NCBI GenBank assembly: GCA_017302255.1 | Contig: JAFLDV010000029.1 | Span: forward strand, 1-57,255 | Direction: 5' to 3' | DNA length: 57,255 bases | Source: Gammaproteobacteria bacterium | GTDB taxonomy: Bacteria; Pseudomonadota; Gammaproteobacteria; Enterobacterales; Alteromonadaceae | Shown: one piece after another, positions 35,348 to 42,805 of the stretch | Numbering within the stretch: position 1 is the stretch's first letter | How the letters are laid out: every line of letters starts with the position of its first letter | The notes under the pieces: generated by a model | Told to the model about the DNA's origin: nothing | What the model saw: only the letters and a program-made list of their open reading frames with translations | The model's database searches: none | Program-made: the position numbers and the translations under genes

Positions 35348-38101
35348 TTAAAGCAATGATTTAATCCGTTGTGCCTTCTTCACTAACACAGGATCTTTAA
35401 CTTCGATACGGCTTAGAATTGCCATAGCTTTATCTTTCTGGTTGTTTGCAATCAGCGCTTCAGCATAATTTAGCGAAACATCCGGATGCTCCGGTCGAAT
35501 TTTTAACGACTGTTCAAAATACGGCAAAGCTTCTTTGATCTGACCTTTAAGTAACAAAGCTCGGCCTTTGGTATCAAGCGCGTCGGGATGATTTGGTTCT
35601 AACTTCAACGCTTTCTCGGCATATTTTAGTGCGTCATCCGGTTTACCCTGTTCGGTAAACAAATAGGCTAAGTTATTTAACGCCATAAAGTTTTCAGGAT
35701 CTTCATCAATCAAAGTACTGAAGGTATTTGACGCTTTGCTCGGATCAACCGAAAGTAACAAGTTCGCATACATAGACTGCAGCATAGGATTTTTTGGTTC
35801 AGTGCTAAAATGATTTTCAATAAACCGTACAGCTTCTTCCGGAGAATCGTTTTTTGCTATCAGATCTGCCAAAAACATTGCCGTCTGCGCAGACTTCGTC
35901 TGTTGATAACTTGCCATTAAAGCTGCTTTGCCTTCAACATACTTACCCTGAGCAATCAGTAACTTTCCTTTAAGCAGCAATACATCAGATTTAGCCTGCA
36001 CGTCTTTCGGCAGAAGATTCAGGCTAGTCATTGCACCTGCATAATCTCTGGTTTCAGCTTGCAATACCGTTTGCAAATTCTTCAATTCAGGTACATTTGG
36101 ATGTAATTTGAGTTGCTGCTGAGTCAGTTTTAATGCATCGACAAACTGACGATTCTCCATCAGTTGCGTAATATAAGAAAATTGTGCAGCAAGGTTCTGC
36201 GGCTGGCTTTGACTCCAGGCCTGTGCGGTTTCTAGAGCATTTTTAACTTGTTTCTTCTGGGCATAACTATTAATCAACACTTGCCAGAATAGATTTGGCT
36301 TTTGCTCAGCCGCCGTATTTACACTTGTGAGCATTGCAATCACATCGTCAAACTTCTTCTGTTCGAAGAGGACCCGTGCTTGCAGCGAAAGCAATGAAAT
36401 ATTCTCTGGATCTCGAGTTAATGCAGCGCTAATACGATCTCTTGCTTGGCCTGCAAGTGGTTCAGTTTTGTTGAATTCATAATCCATTTCCAGCGCCGAA
36501 TAGTAACCAGGATCTATTGCTAGCACTTGTTGAATATATTTATTTATGGAATCAAGATCACCATTTGCTGCGGCGACCCGCGCCTGCATAATCATCGCCA
36601 GCAAGTTTTTTGGATCTTTGGCAAGAATTAGCTCAGCGGCTTTGCTAACCCCTGCTCTATCTCCTTTGGTAAGCGCAACATAAGCAGTAATGGTATGTCC
36701 CAAAATCTCAGTTTTTGCTGCTTTTAGCAATGAATCGGCAATAGCCTGTGCTTTATCTGCCTCATTGTTATTAAGGTAGGACATTGCGAGTGCCAATTGG
36801 TGCTTATCGACACTTGGATCTAACTGTACCGCTTGCTCAAGCAGATTTGTCCCTTCTGCAACTTGACCTAACCCCATCTTTAACATGCTCAAGGTCGCAA
36901 GATTTTCGACGTTTTTGTCGACGTTTTTTTCTAAATGCTGGACTACCTGAGCTGCTTGCTCTGAAGCTCCTCGTTTCAATAGCTCAAAAGATGCTGAAGT
37001 CAAAATAGCGAGATCTTCATTGCCGGCTGGTGACGCCGTCAACAGATTGGTGCCGTCAGCAATATTGCCTTGTTGCAGCTCCAAAAATGCATAAGTTTTT
37101 TCTACCGAAGGATATTGTTTAAGCTGATCTTTAATCATCCGTAAATGCGCTAACGCTTGCGCATTTAGATTCTGCTGCAGCGCGGCAAGTGCCGCAAGGA
37201 TCCGAACATTAGGCACTGCAAAGCCGTTATTTACCGCTTTTTCCGCAAGCTCTTTTGCCTTCACGAAATCTTTATCTTCATAGGCGATAACGGCAGTTAG
37301 GTAGTTTGCCAAGGGTTGCTCAGGATAAAGCGCCAACAATCCAGAGAGAATGGGTTCAGCGTCCGCAGCCTGATTGTTACGGACATAAGTTTCAGCCAGC
37401 ATCAGCTTGGCAAAATTCGCTGAAGTCGCAATTGCGACGTATCCTTTCAGCGTTGTAATAGCCTCTTTAAATAAACCATCTGTGAGCTGTGCCTTTGCCA
37501 GCAACAATTGGCTATCCCAATAAATTGGGCTGTCGGCATTAATCTGTTGTAAATGCGAAATCGCCTTAGCATTTTGCTGATTCAGCAATGACAATACAGC
37601 GTTGGCGGCGTTTTTAGTCGCATCGTTTTTAGTTTCTTGCGAAAACGCAGCAAACTCAGTCGCCAAATTGTTCAACTCACCATTGTCAAAGCGAGTCAAA
37701 AGCGAATAAAACTTAATAAATTCATTACTGTTACTTGCATCGGCAATGTCGACGTTTAAGGAAACTGAGGGTGATACACCGGACAAGTAGGCCGCACGAG
37801 CCAAATCAACTGCTATGTCAGTAAGCTTTGCACCATTTTTCAATGCACGAGTAAGTTCTTTATCTGCGGCAACTCCTTCGCCAATCTTCAGATAAATTCG
37901 CCCCAACAGTACTCGAGCTTGTGCATTGTCAGGTGCTTGCTGAATTGCCGACTTTAGTTCAATCACTGCAGCAGCATCATCTTTATGCTGGATATATTGT
38001 TGAGCAGTTTCAATATGTTGCTCTGGGCTTTTATCACCACAGCCAATTAAAGCACTAGAAATTGCGATCGCTAAAGCAGAAAACAATAAAACTTTTTTCA
38101 T
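35348..38101 (-). CDS. prsT: PEP-CTERM system TPR-repeat lipoprotein PrsT (copy 2)
   Basis: A 917-residue lipoprotein, starting at the ATG at 38101 (MKKVLLFSALAIAI) because GGAAGA precedes it; an ATG 12 bp earlier has no site. The lipobox is ALIGC (Cys21) and the rest is TPR solenoid. It is clearly paralogous to copy 1: both have AAVIELKSAIQ or the equivalent near residue 40, a PEQPL-NYL-AV segment near 250, LNAQALAH soon after, and the same C-terminal TPR block (LNNLAYLFTEQGKPDDALKYAEKALKLEPNHPDALDTKG here). Overall divergence is substantial, so this is an old duplication. The two copies face each other across the PEP-CTERM gene and a glycosyltransferase gene. Confidence 0.9.
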   Translation of the reverse strand: MKKVLLFSALAIAISSALIGCGDKSPEQHIETAQQYIQHKDDAAAVIELKSAIQQAPDNAQARVLLGRIYLKIGEGVAADKELTRALKNGAKLTDIAVDLARAAYLSGVSPSVSLNVDIADASNSNEFIKFYSLLTRFDNGELNNLATEFAAFSQETKNDATKNAANAVLSLLNQQNAKAISHLQQINADSPIYWDSQLLLAKAQLTDGLFKEAITTLKGYVAIATSANFAKLMLAETYVRNNQAADAEPILSGLLALYPEQPLANYLTAVIAYEDKDFVKAKELAEKAVNNGFAVPNVRILAALAALQQNLNAQALAHLRMIKDQLKQYPSVEKTYAFLELQQGNIADGTNLLTASPAGNEDLAILTSASFELLKRGASEQAAQVVQHLEKNVDKNVENLATLSMLKMGLGQVAEGTNLLEQAVQLDPSVDKHQLALAMSYLNNNEADKAQAIADSLLKAAKTEILGHTITAYVALTKGDRAGVSKAAELILAKDPKNLLAMIMQARVAAANGDLDSINKYIQQVLAIDPGYYSALEMDYEFNKTEPLAGQARDRISAALTRDPENISLLSLQARVLFEQKKFDDVIAMLTSVNTAAEQKPNLFWQVLINSYAQKKQVKNALETAQAWSQSQPQNLAAQFSYITQLMENRQFVDALKLTQQQLKLHPNVPELKNLQTVLQAETRDYAGAMTSLNLLPKDVQAKSDVLLLKGKLLIAQGKYVEGKAALMASYQQTKSAQTAMFLADLIAKNDSPEEAVRFIENHFSTEPKNPMLQSMYANLLLSVDPSKASNTFSTLIDEDPENFMALNNLAYLFTEQGKPDDALKYAEKALKLEPNHPDALDTKGRALLLKGQIKEALPYFEQSLKIRPEHPDVSLNYAEALIANNQKDKAMAILSRIEVKDPVLVKKAQRIKSLL

Positions 38102-38339
38102 ATGTTCTTCCATGTTTATGACAAAGTGACACCGAAAACATGAGTGTCTTTGCTAACGGCTCAATAGTGACAAAATAAGATTTTTTGTCCGGAAAACAGT
38201 TAATTACGCCTTAATGCTCAGCTAGGCAATGTCCCAAAACGGATTGCTTAAATCTACACAGCCCCGTAATAGCTTCATATTCGAAATCACTATAATTCAA
38301 CGGCCTAGATATGCAAAGCGTCAAAGCAATAGTAATTAT

Positions 38340-39989
38340 TTAATGACCAGTGTATCGGCCTTTTGCCAAAATTTGATTCGGATCTGTCGCACTTTTTATC
38401 CGATTAACCCAATCCCAAAAGACCGTATCTTTATTCAACAATTGTTGTTGCTGAGCTATATTCAAACGATATGGAACTAAGCCAATTTGCAATCCTGCTG
38501 AAACCAATTCATCTAGGCAAGCATTCGCGTCGACGACAGCTTTGGGATCGGCAAGATTGAACACTATCGGAATTGTACTGTCGACCGTATCATGGCGCAA
38601 ACTGGTAAAGGTCACCATAGGCTCGATACCATACTTGGGGCAGGTTCCTCGGACATGAGTCACTAAACGTCGCAGCTGCAATGGATTGAACTGCACCAAT
38701 GGGGCATACCACAATAATCCGCAACCATCGACAGCAGGGTCCATTAATCTGGTTGCGTCAGCACTAACTCTTGGATTACGCCAATAAGCCAGCGGTAACG
38801 CGACTTGATTGGGAATACCCTTCATAATAGCGACGCCGTTGTCTAAGGATTGCAACATTTTACGAATTTCAGCAAACCAAGTACCAGGTAAACAACTAAA
38901 GGCAAATTTAGCGAACTTAATGAGCCAACCTTCAGAATAAATCCGACGCTTTATTTTACCGGCTGAGATTTGATTAACTACTGCGCGTCCCGCGTTTACC
39001 ACCGCCGGCTCGCCATATAGAGTACCGACAACAGTCCACGCTGGGACATCATGCTTTTTGGCGAGCATCTGTACTTGTTGCTCACTCATAGCCTGATGGC
39101 TCGCTGCGCCGTTGGGATTTTTAATCATCATCGACAGCACACGACGTTTGTCCATGAGATTAACTGAGCCGACAATACCTTCCAAACGCAGCAGAATTTG
39201 TTGAACACATTCGGCAGCAACTTCCAAATCATCATCATGAGCAAACTGTAAGTAAAACGAATCAAAGGCAGCAGGATTTCTTTTTAGTCGTATAGTCATT
39301 TCCGTGGCAACGGCTAACCCCGACTGCGTGAATAACCCATCAAGGTATGGCCCGACTTTCCATTTAAAGGTTTTATCTACTGCATCTGTTCCAGAATTAT
39401 CTAACTCTGAAATGCTTGATTGATAACGCAGCCCTTGCGGCAGAAAACCCTTAATAGCGTTAACCGCAGCGAAATGGTCGGTATACGGAGTGATACCGTA
39501 GCCCCGCTCGAGCGCATTCGCCAATATGCTGCAACTTGGCCCAGCTCCAGTCACTGGAACCATGAATGGCAATTTTTGCGCATCAATCGCATCTCGTAGC
39601 ATCTGTTGAGTTACGCCGGGTTCAACTGTAACTAAACCACTAGCAATATCGTCAAAACGGATAGCTTGCAGTAAAGACAAATCGAGAATTACCGCAAAGG
39701 GATCAGGAGCTAAAGCACTTCCATATCCCCAGTTATGCCCTGTGCTTACGGGATAAACTGTAAAGCGCTCTGCAGTCTGTGCGAGTTCGTTGGCTAAGAC
39801 TAAAATTGCCGGAATATCACGTAAATATTCGGGGGCTCCGGAAGCATCCAGGGCGCCACTGACCTCAACCACAATGACTTGGTCACGAGCATATCCCTCG
39901 CAACTCGCGGTGAATCTCGAAGATGCATCAGCCAACTTTACCTTGGTATTCACTGACAGCAACTCTGAGAGCCTTTGCAACAATTGCAT
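38340..39989 (-). CDS. FAD-binding oxidoreductase, 4-cresol dehydrogenase/vanillyl-alcohol oxidase family
   Basis: Flavoenzyme of about 549 residues from the ATG at 39989 (MQLLQRLSELL), preceded by AAAGGA; an upstream in-frame ATG at 40037 would overlap the neighbouring gene and lacks a site. The PCMH-type FAD domain has VSTGHNWGYGSA, VTVEPGVTQQML, ANALERGYGITPYTDHF and FKWKVGPYLDGLFTQ. The C-terminal cap has LAYWRNPR, GLLWYAPL, the Tyr-Arg pair in VPYRLN and the closing TDPNQILAKGRYTG. These align well by eye with the large subunit of p-cresol methylhydroxylase. Enzymes of this group oxidise para-alkylphenols. It lies 16 bp after the acyl amino acid synthase gene, which suggests it modifies that enzyme's product. 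No cytochrome partner is seen nearby. Confidence 0.82.
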   Translation of the reverse strand: MQLLQRLSELLSVNTKVKLADASSRFTASCEGYARDQVIVVEVSGALDASGAPEYLRDIPAILVLANELAQTAERFTVYPVSTGHNWGYGSALAPDPFAVILDLSLLQAIRFDDIASGLVTVEPGVTQQMLRDAIDAQKLPFMVPVTGAGPSCSILANALERGYGITPYTDHFAAVNAIKGFLPQGLRYQSSISELDNSGTDAVDKTFKWKVGPYLDGLFTQSGLAVATEMTIRLKRNPAAFDSFYLQFAHDDDLEVAAECVQQILLRLEGIVGSVNLMDKRRVLSMMIKNPNGAASHQAMSEQQVQMLAKKHDVPAWTVVGTLYGEPAVVNAGRAVVNQISAGKIKRRIYSEGWLIKFAKFAFSCLPGTWFAEIRKMLQSLDNGVAIMKGIPNQVALPLAYWRNPRVSADATRLMDPAVDGCGLLWYAPLVQFNPLQLRRLVTHVRGTCPKYGIEPMVTFTSLRHDTVDSTIPIVFNLADPKAVVDANACLDELVSAGLQIGLVPYRLNIAQQQQLLNKDTVFWDWVNRIKSATDPNQILAKGRYTGH

Positions 39990-40005
39990 TAGAACTAATC
40001 CTTTA

Positions 40006-40908
40006 TCATTTCGGTTGTAATCGTTCGTTAAAACCAATATCCATTAGGCTTTCAACCATTTCAGACAGCGACTTTACGGTGACATCTGGTGTTGTTTTAT
40101 CGGACGCCCCAAGGTCTTTTTCAATGGACTTTAATAATTTTTTGTAGCCAGGAGATAAATTGTCGAACAACATTTCTTTATTAATGTAATAAGCTGCCCG
40201 CTTGCCGTGATACTCGACAGGCTCACCAAGTTGTTTAAAACAAATACCTACGAAGGTCATACTTCTGGCAAGTCGCGGTTCCATCATGACAAACGCATGT
40301 TTCTTGTGCGTGCGAAACGCCGTAGATGCAGCCGCTAGATACAAACAGATGGCGATATAAGGAAAACAACGAAGCTCTTTTGTGGAATAATCATCGATAT
40401 TGATAGCACCTGTCGCCGCGCCATTGAACTTATCGATTTGGCGTCGACGGAAGTCTTCAAGCACAGCCAGACGTGAAATCTCGCAGATGTCTTGTCTTGG
40501 AAATAGGCTAGGCGCAAATTCGGTATCTTGAATGGCATGACTGCAATATTTTTCGATAGGGAGCAATTCTTCGGCACAACTAGATGTGATAAGCCGCACC
40601 GTTCCAGCCATCCGTTCGGACGCAAGATGGCGCACAAAACAATGCACAGAGTGTGCATCAAAATCGTCCATCTCGATTTTATTGTCTTTTTCCGGTTCGA
40701 ATTTAAGTTCGGCGCAATACACTTCGTGACGCAAGCGATAAACTTCCTGCCGCAACGCTTCGGTATTAGCGAGCTGCGGCCGCAGGTACTGAGAGAAATG
40801 TTTGGATATCGTGCTCGCATCTGAACTCGCAAGGTGCGAAATTGCCCTATTCACCAAACCGCCAACCACCGGAATGCTTTGTAAGGTCTTTAAGTGTTTC
40901 ATGCTCAT
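40006..40908 (-). CDS. PEP-CTERM/exosortase-associated N-acyl amino acid synthase (LuxI-like acyltransferase)
   Basis: About 300 residues from the ATG at 40908 (MSMKHLKTLQS), chosen because TGGAAT lies 5 bases upstream; an in-frame ATG 84 bp earlier is less likely. It has the pattern of autoinducer-synthase-like N-acyltransferases: RQEVYRLRHEVYCAELKFE, then MDDFDAHSVHCFV, AGTVRLI and ICEISRLAV, which corresponds to the W-ELSRFAV region of LuxI. The C-terminal part (EPVEYHGKRAAYYI) completes the fold. This is the TIGR03694 family, members of which have been shown to make long-chain N-acyl amino acids and are linked to exosortase genomes. The amino acid used is not predictable. It is in a leftward cassette between the patatin and flavoenzyme genes. 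Confidence 0.85.
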   Translation of the reverse strand: MSMKHLKTLQSIPVVGGLVNRAISHLASSDASTISKHFSQYLRPQLANTEALRQEVYRLRHEVYCAELKFEPEKDNKIEMDDFDAHSVHCFVRHLASERMAGTVRLITSSCAEELLPIEKYCSHAIQDTEFAPSLFPRQDICEISRLAVLEDFRRRQIDKFNGAATGAINIDDYSTKELRCFPYIAICLYLAAASTAFRTHKKHAFVMMEPRLARSMTFVGICFKQLGEPVEYHGKRAAYYINKEMLFDNLSPGYKKLLKSIEKDLGASDKTTPDVTVKSLSEMVESLMDIGFNERLQPK

Positions 40909-41022
40909 GATATTCCATTCTGCAAATTCGATGTGCTCAGAATTATCTGACAACATCCACAAAAGACGGCCATTTTCTAAAATGACTCTCATGCCCCAAT
41001 AACTACTTGTATCTGGGGTTCT

Positions 41023-41916
41023 CTAAGAAGCGTGCCCCCCTAACCCTTGCTTAAATGCGGCTTCGGTAAGGATAAGTTTTAACTTCAATGGGATCACTTC
41101 TTTTGTTGTGTGATACCCAAGCTCCAATAGATTTAACTTTTTATCATACGGCAAATTAAAATCGACAGATGAGACATTCCCGGTATTGATAAGCACGGTG
41201 TTATGCCAATATTGAGCATGTACGTACTCTCGAGACATAGCGTTCATAAATGTCTGAATTAACATCAGCACATATGAAACTAACGGAAACATTCGACGAC
41301 GAAGCACTGGCTTATCATCACCGTCGCTCTTGAGGCGAAAGCACACGACAGGAACGCCTCGGGTTGACCAATCTTGATGCAACGCGTCTTCAGCTAAAAT
41401 AACACCGTCAGCCATTACGTGATTATCAAAGGTTTTAAACGAAAACATCAGAGGGATGGACATCGAGAATCTGACTGCTTGTGATACTTTCATCTCGGGA
41501 GTTCGACTGCGATTAAAAATCACCGGCCCACCACCATTAATATCTGTTGCAAGCACATGAAGATCGCATTGGAGGTCTTTAAAGCATGCGCCTTGCAATT
41601 GTTCGTCTATCCACTGCTCGAATTTGTCACCAGAAGATAAACCGCCAGTCCGGATTAAATTGATTAGCGAAAAGCCGCGGAATTGGCGGAAGTCGGTTTC
41701 TAGTGCTAACTGCTTTAATTCCTCATGGTTTTTACCAACCGCGAGCATCGCAGCGACTATGCTGCCACCAGAAACACCAACCAACGAATTAAATGAAAGT
41801 TTTAATTCTGCAAGCGCCATCAGAATACCGACATAACAAGGTAGACGCGTGCCGCCCCCAGAAAAAATGGGCACTATTTCCACAGTTTCTGTGTCAATAT
41901 CGCGCTGCATCGTCAA
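41023..41916 (-). CDS. Patatin-like phospholipase/acyl hydrolase
   Basis: A 297-residue patatin-family Ser-Asp hydrolase. The oxyanion loop is FSGGGTRLPCYVG (about 18-30), the nucleophile is Ser49 in GVSGGS, and the catalytic Asp is in HVMADGVILAED, a DGV variant of the usual DGG/DGA. VLATDINGGGPVIFN and AVRFSMSIPLMF are further family landmarks. It has no signal peptide and is probably cytoplasmic or membrane-peripheral. The frame starts at TTG 41916 with AGGA about 8 bases before; ATG at 41910 is possible but poorly spaced. It is the first gene of a three-gene leftward cassette with the acyl amino acid synthase and flavoenzyme, so it may release or recycle acyl chains; this is inference. 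Confidence 0.85.
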   Translation of the reverse strand: MTMQRDIDTETVEIVPIFSGGGTRLPCYVGILMALAELKLSFNSLVGVSGGSIVAAMLAVGKNHEELKQLALETDFRQFRGFSLINLIRTGGLSSGDKFEQWIDEQLQGACFKDLQCDLHVLATDINGGGPVIFNRSRTPEMKVSQAVRFSMSIPLMFSFKTFDNHVMADGVILAEDALHQDWSTRGVPVVCFRLKSDGDDKPVLRRRMFPLVSYVLMLIQTFMNAMSREYVHAQYWHNTVLINTGNVSSVDFNLPYDKKLNLLELGYHTTKEVIPLKLKLILTEAAFKQGLGGHAS

Positions 41917-42048
41917 TTGAAATTTCCTGTATTGCTGGTCAATTGAGTATGGTCGAATTTACTCAAGTTGCGAATTCAATTTCACCAAAATCAATAACTA
42001 GTTTAAACTGAAAACTCATCGAATTTATTTTTCACTGAAGGAAAAATC

Positions 42049-42801
42049 GTGAAAAAAATCATGTTGTTATTCTTGTGTTGTTTTTCTTTAAGCACAAGTT
42101 GCCATGAGCTTAGTAAACGGATCTCTAGCGCAAAACCTTCGATCGTCGCCATCGCGATTTTGAACCCTACAGCTTCGCCAAGACTCAGTCTGATTGGCAC
42201 TGGATTTGCTGTCGGCGATGGACATCAAATTGCTACCAATGCGCATGTGATTGCTAAACTTCTGGATGAGAGTAAAAACGAACGTTATGTGGTGTTGTCG
42301 GGCCAAGGTGCAAATCCAAAAATCCACTTTGTTTTAAAGCAAAAAGTAGACGCTAAATATGATTTAGCTGTGTTACAAATCAATGATCGTATTGAGCCTT
42401 TAACGCTAGCAGCTGATGAGTATCAACCAGAGGGCAGCGAGCTTTTGTTTACTGGCTACCCTATCACCGAAGTTCTCGGACTATATCCTGCAAGCAATAA
42501 AGCAATGATTAGTGCAGTAACGCCAGTGGTAATTCCCGCTAATCATGCCTCAGATTTGAGTCCGCAGGTATTGCGACAATTACAGCAACCCTTTTTGATC
42601 TATCAACTCGACGGCACAGCATATCCAGGTAACAGTGGTAGTCCGGTTTATTCGGTCGTCGATGGAACAGTAGTGGCTGTCATCAATATGGTTTATGTGA
42701 AGCAGACAAAAGAATCGGTTCTAAGTAACCCCAGTGGGATCAGCTACGCCATCCCATCTCGTCATCTTCGTGCTTTATTAGCACGACCATTCGAAGGGTA
42801 G
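42049..42801 (+). CDS. Secreted trypsin-like serine protease (S1C-type)
   Basis: A 250-residue protease with a signal peptide (MKKIMLLFLCCFSLSTSC; a lipobox is not convincing). The catalytic triad is visible: His66 in ATNAHVI, Asp105 in AKYDLAVLQ and Ser196 in GNSGSPV. TGFAVGDGHQIATNAHV is the typical N-terminal barrel of HtrA-like enzymes. There is no PDZ domain, so it is a bare protease domain. It starts with GTG at 42049, with GAAGGA upstream. The stop is 4 bp before the prsK start, so the two should be cotranscribed and probably coupled. A role in sensing or in processing envelope proteins, possibly PEP-CTERM proteins, is inferred from position only. Confidence 0.85.
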   Translation: MKKIMLLFLCCFSLSTSCHELSKRISSAKPSIVAIAILNPTASPRLSLIGTGFAVGDGHQIATNAHVIAKLLDESKNERYVVLSGQGANPKIHFVLKQKVDAKYDLAVLQINDRIEPLTLAADEYQPEGSELLFTGYPITEVLGLYPASNKAMISAVTPVVIPANHASDLSPQVLRQLQQPFLIYQLDGTAYPGNSGSPVYSVVDGTVVAVINMVYVKQTKESVLSNPSGISYAIPSRHLRALLARPFEG

Positions 42802-42805
42802 TTTA

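Noticed and set aside
30146-38101. The two PrsT genes as an assembly duplication
   Set aside because: They differ in most residues and lie in opposite orientation with different neighbours, so they are genuine old paralogues.
38114-38339. Short reading frames in the gap between the second prsT and the flavoenzyme gene
   Set aside because: They are under 20 codons, lack ribosome-binding sites and have no recognisable composition.
39990-40037. Longer N-terminus for the flavoenzyme starting at 40037
   Set aside because: It would overlap the acyl amino acid synthase by 32 bp and has no ribosome-binding site, while the ATG at 39989 follows AAAGGA.
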